A stretch of 64,000 bases of DNA, taken from the NCBI GenBank assembly GCA_964448135.1, contig CAYUVH010000059.1, positions 124,001-188,000 on the forward strand. The letters run 5' to 3'. This stretch comes from CAYUVH01 sp964448135 (lineage in GTDB: Bacteria; Verrucomicrobiota; Verrucomicrobiia; Limisphaerales; UBA8199). A program made the position numbers and the translations under genes. The notes under the pieces were generated by a model. That model was not told where the DNA came from and made no database searches. It worked only from the letters and a program-made list of their open reading frames with translations. Every line of letters starts with the position of its first letter. Within the stretch, counting starts at the first letter, position 1. This document shows, in pieces, positions 1 to 7,872 of this stretch.

Positions 1-6
1 CCGATC

Positions 7-405
7 ATGATCACACCCCGGAAAACCAATCCGCGGGTGGAATACCGCCTGCGCCAACGGGACCTCGTCCAGAGCTCTCCTTCGCTCGCCGAAAAGTATC
101 CCCAGCTCAAGAAGCTGGCGGTGAACCTCATGTTCTATGATTCCACCGGAGTCACGAAGCATCAGGAGATCAAGTGCACGCTCAATCCCGAGCACGCCAA
201 ATCCGCGTTGTGGTTTCATTGCCCCGGCGGGGAGTGCGTGGGCGGGGATTTCGATTTGAGCGCGGTGCTGGCCACGGCGGTGGCCGAACGACGCAAAGAG
301 CACAGCGGGGAACTGCGCTGCCAGGGCGAGCGCGGCCGGGGCGATCACGCGCGAGTTGCCTGCCAGTCGTTATTACGCTACAAACTTACCCTCACTTATG
401 ACTGA
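7..405 (+). CDS. Cys-rich conserved hypothetical protein upstream of rpsU
   Basis: A 132-aa protein of unknown function. It carries two cysteine pairs that could hold a metal: HCPGGEC near residues 71-77, and two more cysteines about 14 residues apart near residues 105-119. This is suggestive of a zinc ribbon but is not a family I recognise. The frame stays open to the window edge 5' of the ATG at 7, so the true start could lie outside. Its stop overlaps the rpsU start by 8 bases, which implies co-transcription and translational coupling with ribosomal protein S21. Function is unassigned. Confidence 0.6.
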   Translation: MITPRKTNPRVEYRLRQRDLVQSSPSLAEKYPQLKKLAVNLMFYDSTGVTKHQEIKCTLNPEHAKSALWFHCPGGECVGGDFDLSAVLATAVAERRKEHSGELRCQGERGRGDHARVACQSLLRYKLTLTYD

Positions 406-595
406 AATACGGTTGCGAAAAGGCGAATCGGTGGACAAAGCGATTCGCAAACTCAAAAAGAAACTCGATCGCGAGCAGACCATTCAGCAGTACCGTCAGC
501 GCCGCCGCTTCGAAAAGCCGAGCGCGCGCAAGCGTCGCAAGGAAAAGGCCGCGCGATTTGCGGCGATGCTCAAGGCGCGCTACGCGGATGATTAG
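398..595 (+). CDS. rpsU: 30S ribosomal protein S21
   Basis: A 65-aa, strongly basic small-subunit protein matching bS21. It has the N-terminal RKGESVDKAIRKLKKKLDRE segment and an Arg/Lys-rich helical tail with RRRFEKPSARKRRKEKAAR. bS21 sits near the anti-Shine-Dalgarno end of 16S rRNA and assists initiation. I chose the ATG at 398 over the upstream ATG at 356 because homology begins at MTEIRLRKGE and S21 proteins are normally 60-70 aa. The gene overlaps the upstream Cys-rich gene by 8 bases. Confidence 0.93.
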   Translation: MTEIRLRKGESVDKAIRKLKKKLDREQTIQQYRQRRRFEKPSARKRRKEKAARFAAMLKARYADD

Positions 596-664
596 AGCGT
601 CGGACCCGTTTGGAGATCCGCTTTTGGATTGACCCCCGGCTGACCGAAATTAGGATCAGCCGCG

Positions 665-1189
665 ATGCCGCTTTCGCTCACGGACCCCCGCTGGAATGAC
701 CTTCGCAGCGCCTACGGGAGCATCGAAGACACGGTGACCTGGCTGACCGAGGCGTACGACGAAGGTGGTTTTTCGCCGGAACGCCTGGGAGACCTGGTCA
801 ATGAGGTGCAGCACCAGGGAGACACTTCCACGTCCATGTACGCGGTGGCGCCGCATTTGATCGCGCTGGCGAGAGGCGCGGGGGACGAGGCAGCACTGGA
901 ACTGTTGATCACCGCCGGGATGATGTACGCAAACGCGTCGAGCCCGGAGGCGGTCCCCTGCCCGGATTTCCTGCGCGAGGAATTCGTCAACCTGGCCCCC
1001 GAAGGAGCGAACCTGATCGCTCCCCTGCTCCCTTTGGCCACGGAGTTTGATCGTTACAAGTGGGCGGTGGCGGCGCTGGCGGGATTCATCGGGCAGCACG
1101 AATTCGCGCACTTTCTGGACGGGCTGGATTTTCAGGACGGGAAGTTCCACCACATCTGGATTGGGGGCGCATTTCCGGCGGAGGAGTAA
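665..1189 (+). CDS. hypothetical protein, alpha-helical
   Basis: A 174-aa soluble acidic protein with no signal peptide or membrane segment. It is predicted mainly helical, with ALARGAGDEAALELL-like repeats that faintly recall HEAT/TPR packing. I do not recognise a family. The next gene starts 23 bases after its stop, so the two probably form a two-gene operon. Length, codon use and an uninterrupted frame support a real gene. A role as an immunity or antitoxin-like partner is possible but has no direct sign. Confidence 0.6.
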   Translation: MPLSLTDPRWNDLRSAYGSIEDTVTWLTEAYDEGGFSPERLGDLVNEVQHQGDTSTSMYAVAPHLIALARGAGDEAALELLITAGMMYANASSPEAVPCPDFLREEFVNLAPEGANLIAPLLPLATEFDRYKWAVAALAGFIGQHEFAHFLDGLDFQDGKFHHIWIGGAFPAEE

Positions 1190-1211
1190 GGGCGGGCAAA
1201 AGGGAGGTCAT

Positions 1212-1892
1212 TTGAACGAATACACGCCAGAAACACTGGCAGCGAAATGGAGTGGAAGGGCTGACGGGCTATTGGAGGGACTGAAGGAGAATTGGGAGAG
1301 TAACCGGCCGAGGAAGGGATTCCTGTCATTGTTTCCGCCAGAGAAGGATTCTGACCGGGACCAGATGGCTCCCATGTGGGCCAAGCGCACTCTGTCCTAC
1401 GAGGGAAAGGTGGTGCTGGGACATATCGCGAGGAGCTTTTTTCCGGCGTACCTGCCCGGGCAGCGCACGCACTATGGTTCCGTGGTCTATTCCACAAATG
1501 ACATACCGACGATGCAGCTCTTCGCTATGGCGTTTGAGGTGAACGAACTTAGAAAGGACAAAACGCCGCCGCCTCCCGGGACCGAGAGAATTGCGAGGGC
1601 GATGCGAGATGATCGTTCACGTTTTGCAAGGCTGGCATTGCCGCTCTGCGTCAGCCGACTGGAGTCCTGCTATTTGGCAAATCTGTGCATCCACCGCACG
1701 CGACTGCCGCTCGGATATCTGCATGACCGGCTCGTGCCCTTGTTAATTGCGCCTCACAAAACCCAGTGGTGTTGCCTGCTGCCGCTTCGATTTTGGGCCC
1801 TCTCGTTCACCACACTCTGGAAGAGCGGGTTACCCGCTTTAGCTCCCGAGCCACTGAAAGCTCAGTGTGCTATGTTCGGCGTCAGACCCTGA
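1212..1892 (+). CDS. hypothetical protein with TTG start
   Basis: The frame is open from 1047, but plausible protein sequence begins at LNEYTPETLAAKWSGRADG. There a TTG at 1212 follows an AGGGAGG Shine-Dalgarno (about 1200-1206) at good spacing, which gives 226 aa. No membrane segment or known motif is seen. The middle contains HYGSVVYSTND and a Cys-rich helical stretch (LESCYLANLCIHRTRLPLGY). The last about 30 residues look low in information, so the natural C-terminus may be shortened or altered. It probably shares a transcript with the preceding gene. Function unknown. Confidence 0.5.
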   Translation: MNEYTPETLAAKWSGRADGLLEGLKENWESNRPRKGFLSLFPPEKDSDRDQMAPMWAKRTLSYEGKVVLGHIARSFFPAYLPGQRTHYGSVVYSTNDIPTMQLFAMAFEVNELRKDKTPPPPGTERIARAMRDDRSRFARLALPLCVSRLESCYLANLCIHRTRLPLGYLHDRLVPLLIAPHKTQWCCLLPLRFWALSFTTLWKSGLPALAPEPLKAQCAMFGVRP

Positions 1893-1920
1893 AGGATGAG
1901 TGCGAACGAGCCGGCCGACA

Positions 1921-3096
1921 TCAGTTACCTGTCGGCGGACTAAGCGCCTCCGGGGCGATGATGGTGAGGGCGGAAACGGCGGCTTTGCGGACGTCTTCGT
2001 CAGCATCTTTGCCGGCGGCTTGCGCCAGCACGGGCACGACGGTTTGTTTGTCGGCTTCTTCGAAAGGAATCAACCCCAAGGAAAGGGCGGCGACTTGACG
2101 CAGGACCGGGCTGTCGTTTTGCAAAACCTGAACCAAAATCGGGATGGTGGCCTTGTCGTAGCACTGATTATTGATGAGCGTGAGCGCGGACCACAGGCGG
2201 ACTTCGGCGTCGCTGTCGTGGAGGGTCTCGCGCAGGGCGGCGGTGGCGGGTTTGGCCTGGGTGCCGATGGAGTGCAGCGTGATGGCGGATTGGCGGCGCT
2301 GGACCGCATCGGAACTGGAAAGTGCTCTGACCAGGTTCGCCATGGCTTCGCTGGTGACTTCGATCGGTTTCTCGGCAGGAACGGCGGCGGCGACGACGGT
2401 GTTGTCGCCGGCGGCGGCGAGGCGGCGTTCGATGTCGAGGATGTCGTCTTTGGAGTGAGCGGCGGCGGGAGCCGCGGGAGCTGAGACGCTGGTTTTGCTC
2501 ACGGGCGCAGGGGCCTGGACCGGGGCGGAACTGGCGACCTCCGCACTTTTGCCGAGGTGGGTGAATTTCCAACCCGCGAACGAAAGGACGCCGAGAACGG
2601 CCACGCCCCCAACACAAGCGCCAACCAAGGTGGGGGTGAGTTGCAATTTGCGGCCGGGTTTTTTGCCGGGAGCCGCAGCGGGGATCGGAGCTGCAGGCGG
2701 GTTGGAGGCAGGTGCAGTCGTGGTGGTGGTGGAGACAGGGACTGGCGCGGGTGCGGGGACGCCAGTGGAAGGCGCCGAGGCCGAGGCGGTTGCCGGCGCC
2801 AACGCCGGCTCGCTGAAAAATTGTGCGTCAATGTTCGCGAAGCGCACGCGATCCTTGTCGCGGAGTTTTGCTTCGAGGATTCCCTGGCCGTTGAGGGTGG
2901 TGCCGTTGGTGGAGTTCAGGTCCTTGAGGATGAATTCGCCTTCCCGGGTGCGAGTGATGCGGGCGTGGGCGAGGGAAACGGAGTGATCATCCACAACTAT
3001 GGAGTTCCCTTTCATCCTTCCGACTGTCGCAGTCTCTTCTTTGAGAATGTGGCTGACCGGTGGCTGGCCTGGAAACTCTATCGTCAACGTCGGCAT
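1921..3096 (-). CDS. FHA-domain, single-TM, HEAT-repeat protein
   Basis: 391 aa in three parts. Residues about 1-92 are a forkhead-associated domain with GR at 26-27, a Ser/His-Ala core (SLAHARI) and LNSTNGTTLNG, the signature that binds phosphothreonine peptides. Residues about 95-150 are a Pro/Ala/Thr linker, followed by one membrane helix at about 155-176. Residues about 200-385 are Ala-rich and end in HEAT-type repeats (VRLWSALTLINN, LRQVAALSLGL, VRKAAVSALTII). The topology suggests a cytoplasmic FHA sensor tethered to a repeat scaffold on the other side. It ends 28 bases from the convergent gene before it. The partner kinase is not in the window. Confidence 0.85.
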   Translation of the reverse strand: MPTLTIEFPGQPPVSHILKEETATVGRMKGNSIVVDDHSVSLAHARITRTREGEFILKDLNSTNGTTLNGQGILEAKLRDKDRVRFANIDAQFFSEPALAPATASASAPSTGVPAPAPVPVSTTTTTAPASNPPAAPIPAAAPGKKPGRKLQLTPTLVGACVGGVAVLGVLSFAGWKFTHLGKSAEVASSAPVQAPAPVSKTSVSAPAAPAAAHSKDDILDIERRLAAAGDNTVVAAAVPAEKPIEVTSEAMANLVRALSSSDAVQRRQSAITLHSIGTQAKPATAALRETLHDSDAEVRLWSALTLINNQCYDKATIPILVQVLQNDSPVLRQVAALSLGLIPFEEADKQTVVPVLAQAAGKDADEDVRKAAVSALTIIAPEALSPPTGN

Positions 3097-3411
3097 GACT
3101 ACTCTGCTGCTGGCTAGGGCAAATAAAGCTAAGCCTGAAGCGGAGCGCAGTCAAGGTGACCACCCAAGTTAAAGTACGGAAACGCCCCGGGAAAATCCTG
3201 AGAGGGTGTGAATAGTGTTAATAACTTTTACAGGGGAATGAAATCGTGCAGAAATCAAGAGGCGCCGGACTTGGGCGGTCCCAGAATTCTCCTTGAATTC
3301 GCACGTTTTTCGCGCACCATGCGCCCTCGCTGCCGAATTCTGGAAGCACGGGCCGGTTCCCGGTCCTGACCCCGAAGTGCCACAAGGCAAGGGCGGATTT
3401 CGCCAGCCACC
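3097..3411. other. divergent intergenic region, FHA gene / aspS
   Basis: About 315 bases with no convincing gene, RNA or terminator. It separates two divergent genes and so must carry both promoters. An AT-rich patch near 3205-3235 (gtgttaataacttttacagg) is the most promoter-like part. I could not fix -35/-10 boxes with confidence. Confidence 0.4.
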
Positions 3412-5229
3412 ATGAGACGAACGCATCATTGCAACGAATTGCGCCCGGCACACATCGGGCAAACCGTCACCCTGACCGGCTGGGTTCATTCCCGGCGCGA
3501 CCTGGGCGGCGTCATTTTCATTGATATCCGCGACCGCGAAGGCCGCACGCAGACGGTGTTCGATCCGTCGGACCTGCCAAAGGAACTATTCGATCGCGCC
3601 GCGGCGCTCCGCAGCGAATGCGTTATCCGCGTGACGGGCAAGGTGCGCCAGCGTCCCGCGGGGACGAACAATGCAAAGATTCCCACGGGCGAGATCGAAG
3701 TGCCGGTGACGGAATTGGAGCTGTTGAACTACGCCGAGGTGCTGCCGTTCCCGGTGGATGATCCGGAAGTGGCGAACAAGGTGAATGAGGAGCTGCGGTT
3801 GCAATATCGCTACCTGGATCTGCGCCGCCCGGAGATGGCGCGCAACCTGCGCCTGCGCAGCAAGGCGGCGACGGCCACGCGGGTGTTCATGGATGAACAG
3901 GGTTTCCTGGAGATCGAGACGCCGTTGTTGTTCAAGAGCACGCCCGAGGGCGCGCGCGAATTTCTGGTGCCGAATCGGCGGGAGCCGGGGACGTGTTACG
4001 CGCTGCCGCAGTCGCCGCAGCAGTTCAAGCAGATCCTGATGGTGGGCGGCATCGAGCGCTATTACCAGATTGCGCGGTGCTTCCGCGACGAGGACCAGCG
4101 CGCGGATCGCCAGCTTGAGTTCACGCAGGTGGACATTGAGATGTCGTTCATCGAGCGCGAGGACATTTATGCGCTGATCGAGGGATTGCTGAAGCGCATC
4201 TGGAAGACGGCGTTGAACATGGATATTCCGACGCCGTTCAAGCGCATCTCGTTTCAGGAGGCGATCAATCGCTACGGCATCGACAAGCCTGACACGCGGT
4301 TCGCGATGGAGCTGGTGGATTTCACGGAGGAATTTCGCGCAAGCGGATTCAAGGTGTTCAGTGGCGCGGTCGCCAATGGCGGCGTGATTAAGGCGCTGAA
4401 TGCGAAAGGCATGGCCGGCGCGACGCAGGGGCAGATTGATACGATGACGGAATACGCGAAGAGCTTCGGCGCGAAGGGCCTGGCGTATATCAAGGTGGAG
4501 AACGGCGAATGGAAATCGCCCATCGTCAAATTCTTCAACGAGGCTGAGAAGGCCGCGCTGATCAAGAAGCTGGCGATCGAGGAAGGTGACCTGATTCTTT
4601 TCGCGGCGGACCAGTGGCTCAATGCCTGCGAAATCCTGGGTCGCATTCGGCTCTATTGCGCGGACCTGTTGAAGACGCAGGGCAAGCTGGTGATTCCCAC
4701 GGATCGTTTTGATTTCCTGTGGGTGATTGATTTCCCGCTGCTCAGCTTCGACAAGGAGCAAAACCGCTGGTACTCCAGCCATCATCCGTTCACCGCGCCA
4801 ATTGCGGATGACATTCAGTTTCTGAAGTCGGACCCCAAGAAGGTTCGCGGGCAGCATTACGACATCGTGGTGAACGGCGTGGAACTGGGCGGTGGCTCGA
4901 TTCGTATTCACCAGCCCGATGTGCAGAAGACCGTGTTCGAGGAAGTGCTGCAAATTCCGCCGGCGGAGACGCAGTTGCGCTTCGGTTACATGCTGGAGGC
5001 GTTTCGTTACGGAGCGCCGCCGCATGGGGGCATTGCGCTGGGTTTTGACCGGTTGATCGCGATTCTTTGCAATACGCCAAGTATTCGCGACGTGATTGCG
5101 TTCCCGAAGACGGCCAAGGGCACGGATTTGATGACGCAGGCGCCCTCGCAATTCACGCCGCGCCAGCTTCGCGATCTGCACCTCGAGTTGAAGGCGCCGA
5201 AGCCGCCTCCGCCTACACCATCAAATTAG
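3412..5229 (+). CDS. aspS: aspartyl-tRNA synthetase
   Basis: A class II aminoacyl-tRNA synthetase of 605 aa, the usual bacterial AspRS length with a GAD insertion. It opens with an OB-fold anticodon-binding domain (GWVHSRRDLGGVIFIDIRD, about residues 23-41). Class II motif 2 is seen in RCFRDEDQRADRQLEFTQ and motif 3 in GGIALGFDRLIAIL near the C-terminus. HHPFTAP is the usual AspRS segment before motif 3. Position 31 is Leu (RRDLGG). In Pseudomonas the non-discriminating enzyme has His here, so this hints at a tRNA-Asp-specific enzyme, though one residue is weak evidence. The ATG at 3412 matches the normal N-terminus (MRRTHHCNEL). Confidence 0.97.
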   Translation: MRRTHHCNELRPAHIGQTVTLTGWVHSRRDLGGVIFIDIRDREGRTQTVFDPSDLPKELFDRAAALRSECVIRVTGKVRQRPAGTNNAKIPTGEIEVPVTELELLNYAEVLPFPVDDPEVANKVNEELRLQYRYLDLRRPEMARNLRLRSKAATATRVFMDEQGFLEIETPLLFKSTPEGAREFLVPNRREPGTCYALPQSPQQFKQILMVGGIERYYQIARCFRDEDQRADRQLEFTQVDIEMSFIEREDIYALIEGLLKRIWKTALNMDIPTPFKRISFQEAINRYGIDKPDTRFAMELVDFTEEFRASGFKVFSGAVANGGVIKALNAKGMAGATQGQIDTMTEYAKSFGAKGLAYIKVENGEWKSPIVKFFNEAEKAALIKKLAIEEGDLILFAADQWLNACEILGRIRLYCADLLKTQGKLVIPTDRFDFLWVIDFPLLSFDKEQNRWYSSHHPFTAPIADDIQFLKSDPKKVRGQHYDIVVNGVELGGGSIRIHQPDVQKTVFEEVLQIPPAETQLRFGYMLEAFRYGAPPHGGIALGFDRLIAILCNTPSIRDVIAFPKTAKGTDLMTQAPSQFTPRQLRDLHLELKAPKPPPPTPSN

Positions 5230-5394
5230 GCGGGCTTAAACTTTCCCCTTGACCGTCGCGCGGGAGCGGACTTAGTGTCGCTTCGGCTTCAAGTTGCGTG
5301 CAGTCGCAGAGCGGACCAGGGCGACCACACGGGCCAGGGGTCTGTGGCCCTCGCGCTTTACGGCTGGTAGCTTGGAGGCTTCCAAAGTACTACC

Positions 5395-5601
5395 ATGGCT
5401 AGCGGAAAAGTTAAGTGGTGGAACAATAAGCGCGGATTCGGCTTCATCAGCCAGGGCACGGGACAGGACGTGTTCGTGCATCACAAGGCAATCCTCGGAG
5501 AGGGTTTCAAGGTTTTGCATGAAGGTGAGGAAGTCCAATTCGACGTTATTACCGGTGACAAAGGCCTGCGCGCCGAGAACGTGCAGCGTCCCCGGGCTTA
5601 G
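5395..5601 (+). CDS. cold-shock-domain protein
   Basis: A 68-aa single cold-shock-domain protein of the CspA family, an RNA/ssDNA chaperone. RNP1 is visible as KRGFGFI and RNP2 as DVFVHH. The opening GKVKWWNNKRGFGFI has Trp where most Csp proteins have Phe (GTVKWFN). The gene is monocistronic, and its 165-base leader contains TTGGA-GGCT-TCCAA just before the start. I cannot say whether it is cold-induced. The specific paralogue symbol cannot be assigned. Confidence 0.95.
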   Translation: MASGKVKWWNNKRGFGFISQGTGQDVFVHHKAILGEGFKVLHEGEEVQFDVITGDKGLRAENVQRPRA

Positions 5602-5634
5602 CGAGCGGTAAGCGGACGATTTAATGCGTTGGTT

Positions 5635-5649
5635 CCGCGCTTCGCGCGG
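5635..5649. repeat. short hairpin within 5602-5770 spacer
   Basis: CCGCGC-TTC-GCGCGG is a perfect 6-bp stem in the 169-base spacer between the cold-shock gene and hemW. It is followed by a second imperfect palindrome (TCCGCC...GGCGGA, about 5669-5694). There is no T-tract, so this looks more like a dispersed palindromic element than a strong Rho-independent terminator. Confidence 0.4.
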
Positions 5650-5770
5650 GGTCGGCGCATCCGCCTTCGCTGAAGCTACGGCGGACCGGGCGCGACGACC
5701 CTACCCACAATAGCGACCGTCGGTTTCTTTCCGTTCGCCAGCGGCGGGCGGACGGGCTAGACTTCTCACG

Positions 5771-6952
5771 ATGCAGGGTCCTGACGCCGCACCCATCACG
5801 AGTCTTTACGTTCACGTGCCGTTTTGCGCGCGCAAGTGCTCGTACTGCGCGTTTTATTCGGAGGCGGGCGACCGGGATTTGGTGGAGAACTACGTCACGG
5901 CGCTTATCCGGGAGATGGAGTTGGTGGCGCATGATCTTCGCCCGAAAACCATTTTCTTCGGTGGCGGAACCCCCTCGTTGCTCAGCGTTCGCCAATGGGA
6001 GCGCATTTTGGAGGCGATGCATCGCTTCAAGATCGCCGATGCCGCGGAGTGGACGGTGGAATGCAATCCGGCGACCGTTTCCGCGGACAAGGCGAAGTTG
6101 CTGCGTTCGGGCGGTGTGAATCGCATTTCGATGGGTGTGCAATCGCTGGACCCCGCCCTGCTCGACCGGCTCGGGCGCATTCACAGCCGCGAGATGGTTT
6201 TCAAATCCTGGGATATTTTGCGCGGAGCGGGTTTCGACAACGTCAACTTGGACCTGATGTTTGCGATACCGGGGCAATCGCTCGACATCTGGCGCGCGAC
6301 TCTATCAGAGATTATGGCGCTGGGACCGGAACATCTTTCGAGTTACGAACTTATTTACGAGGAAGACACGGCGTTGTTCGCGCAGATGAAGGCCGGCGAG
6401 TTCGACGTGGACGAGGACCTGGCTTGCGCGATGTATGAGGAGTTGGTTGAGCGCGCGGTCTCGGCCGGATTTGACCAGTATGAGGTGGCGAATTTTGCAA
6501 AGCCTGCGCGTAAGGAGCGCCCGTCTCTGAAGCTGCCGGGCGTGCCCGCACACGCATGTTGGCACAACGTCAATTACTGGCGCGGGGGTTCGTTTTATGG
6601 GCTGGGGCCGAGCGCCACGGGTTATGCGCGCGGAGAGCGGGCAAAGAATGTTTCCGATACGCGACGCTACTGCGAAATACTTTCGCGCGGGCAGAGGCCG
6701 ACGGACACTCGCGAGCAACTGGCGCCACTGGCGCGAGCCGGCGAGACCGCGGCCTTTGGACTGCGGATGGTCGCGGGCTGGCCGTTCGATCAGTTTGAAA
6801 AGGTCACCGGACACGATTTGCGTCGCGATTGGGCTCCGGCCATGAATCAACTGGTTAATGACGGCTGGGGGGATTTGTCCGCCAGCGGTTTTCGGCTCAC
6901 GAACACCGGGCTTCGCTTCGCGGATGCCGCGGCGGAGTTGTTTCTTCGTTAG
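5771..6952 (+). CDS. hemW: radical SAM protein HemW (CPDH-like)
   Basis: 393 aa. It starts with VHVPFCARKCSYCAF, the CxxxCxxC radical-SAM cluster motif (Cys19, Cys23, Cys26), followed by FFGGGTPSLLS and MGVQSLDP typical of the HemW/coproporphyrinogen-dehydrogenase-like family. HemW is a heme chaperone and not the oxygen-independent HemN. The short N-terminus and lack of the HemN-specific fourth Cys context favour HemW. A C-terminal HemN domain is present (AFGLRMVAGWPFDQFEK). The ROK kinase starts 8 bases downstream, so they may share a transcript. Confidence 0.92.
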   Translation: MQGPDAAPITSLYVHVPFCARKCSYCAFYSEAGDRDLVENYVTALIREMELVAHDLRPKTIFFGGGTPSLLSVRQWERILEAMHRFKIADAAEWTVECNPATVSADKAKLLRSGGVNRISMGVQSLDPALLDRLGRIHSREMVFKSWDILRGAGFDNVNLDLMFAIPGQSLDIWRATLSEIMALGPEHLSSYELIYEEDTALFAQMKAGEFDVDEDLACAMYEELVERAVSAGFDQYEVANFAKPARKERPSLKLPGVPAHACWHNVNYWRGGSFYGLGPSATGYARGERAKNVSDTRRYCEILSRGQRPTDTREQLAPLARAGETAAFGLRMVAGWPFDQFEKVTGHDLRRDWAPAMNQLVNDGWGDLSASGFRLTNTGLRFADAAAELFLR

Positions 6953-6960
6953 CCGCAATT

Positions 6961-7872
6961 ATGGCGGTCATTGCGCTCGACCTCGGCGGCACCAAACTGG
7001 CGGGCGCGATCATCAACCCGTCCGGTCGCGTGGTTCATCGCCAGGTGGGTCTGCTCGCGGAACGTCGGGGCAAGGCAGTGGGCGCATTGATAAGGGAACA
7101 AGTTGTTGCACTGCTCGCGCAGGCGGACTCGCGTAGGATCAAAGTGAGCGCAATCGGCGTGGCGGTGCCTGGCATCGCCAATATTTCCCCCGGCAAGGTC
7201 TGGGCGCCGAATATCCCCGGCTGGGAGAAATATCCGCTGCACAGGGAGCTTTCCAAAATCGCTGGCGAGCGGAGGGTCGTCATCGAGGGCGATCGCGCGT
7301 GTTACATCCTCGGTGAAACGTGGCTGGGCGCGGCGCGCGGCTGCCACAATGCGATTTTTTTGGCGGTGGGGACGGGCATCGGCGCGGGGATTTTGGTGGA
7401 TGGACGAGTGTTGCACGGTGCGAACGACATTGCGGGAGCGATCGGGTGGCTGGCGTTAGACCGGCCTTTTCGCCGTGAATATGTGCAGTGCGGCTGCTTC
7501 GAGTATCACGCTTCGGGGGATGGGCTCGCGAAGGTGGCGCGGGAGATGCGGCGCACGGCCCAAAAGCAGTCCGCGCAGGAGATTTTCACAGCCGCGGCCG
7601 CCGGAGATCGAACCGCCCGCGCGGTGGTGGCGCAGGGAATCGAGTTTTGGGGCATGGCGGCAGCTAATCTGGTGAGTTTGTTCAATCCCGAGGTGATTGT
7701 CTTCGGCGGAGGGGTTTTTGGTCCGGCGAAGCAGTATCTCGAGCAGATTCGCAGCGAAGCGGCGCGATGGGCGCAGCCGATCGCGATGAAGAAGGTGAAG
7801 CTGAAGAGCTCGACGTTGGATGCTGACGCTGGATTACTTGGCGCGGCGCACGCGGCGTTGCAGAGTAGTTAA
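6961..7872 (+). CDS. ROK-family sugar kinase
   Basis: 303 aa with the ROK/hexokinase fold: phosphate-1 loop ALDLGGTKLAG, a phosphate-2 region VGTGIGAGILVDG, and FNPEVIVFGGGVFG near the C-terminus. Such enzymes phosphorylate glucose, fructose, ManNAc or similar sugars. The usual NDAN is EGDRACYILGE here, so the catalytic Asp is kept but its flanks diverge. The zinc motif is reduced to CGCFEYHASG, lacking the usual preceding Cys pair. It is probably co-transcribed with hemW and ends with a 4-base overlap with the convergent sugar transporter, which may supply its substrate. Specificity unknown. Confidence 0.85.
   Translation: MAVIALDLGGTKLAGAIINPSGRVVHRQVGLLAERRGKAVGALIREQVVALLAQADSRRIKVSAIGVAVPGIANISPGKVWAPNIPGWEKYPLHRELSKIAGERRVVIEGDRACYILGETWLGAARGCHNAIFLAVGTGIGAGILVDGRVLHGANDIAGAIGWLALDRPFRREYVQCGCFEYHASGDGLAKVAREMRRTAQKQSAQEIFTAAAAGDRTARAVVAQGIEFWGMAAANLVSLFNPEVIVFGGGVFGPAKQYLEQIRSEAARWAQPIAMKKVKLKSSTLDADAGLLGAAHAALQSS

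Noticed and set aside
3586..5181. Long (531-aa) minus-strand open frame
   Set aside because: Antisense shadow of aspS; Arg/Leu/His-rich composition typical of reverse frames in GC-rich genes.
5230..5394. Riboswitch or cold-shock thermosensor before the cold-shock gene
   Set aside because: Only a 5-bp stem (TTGGA/TCCAA) is visible; no known leader motif.
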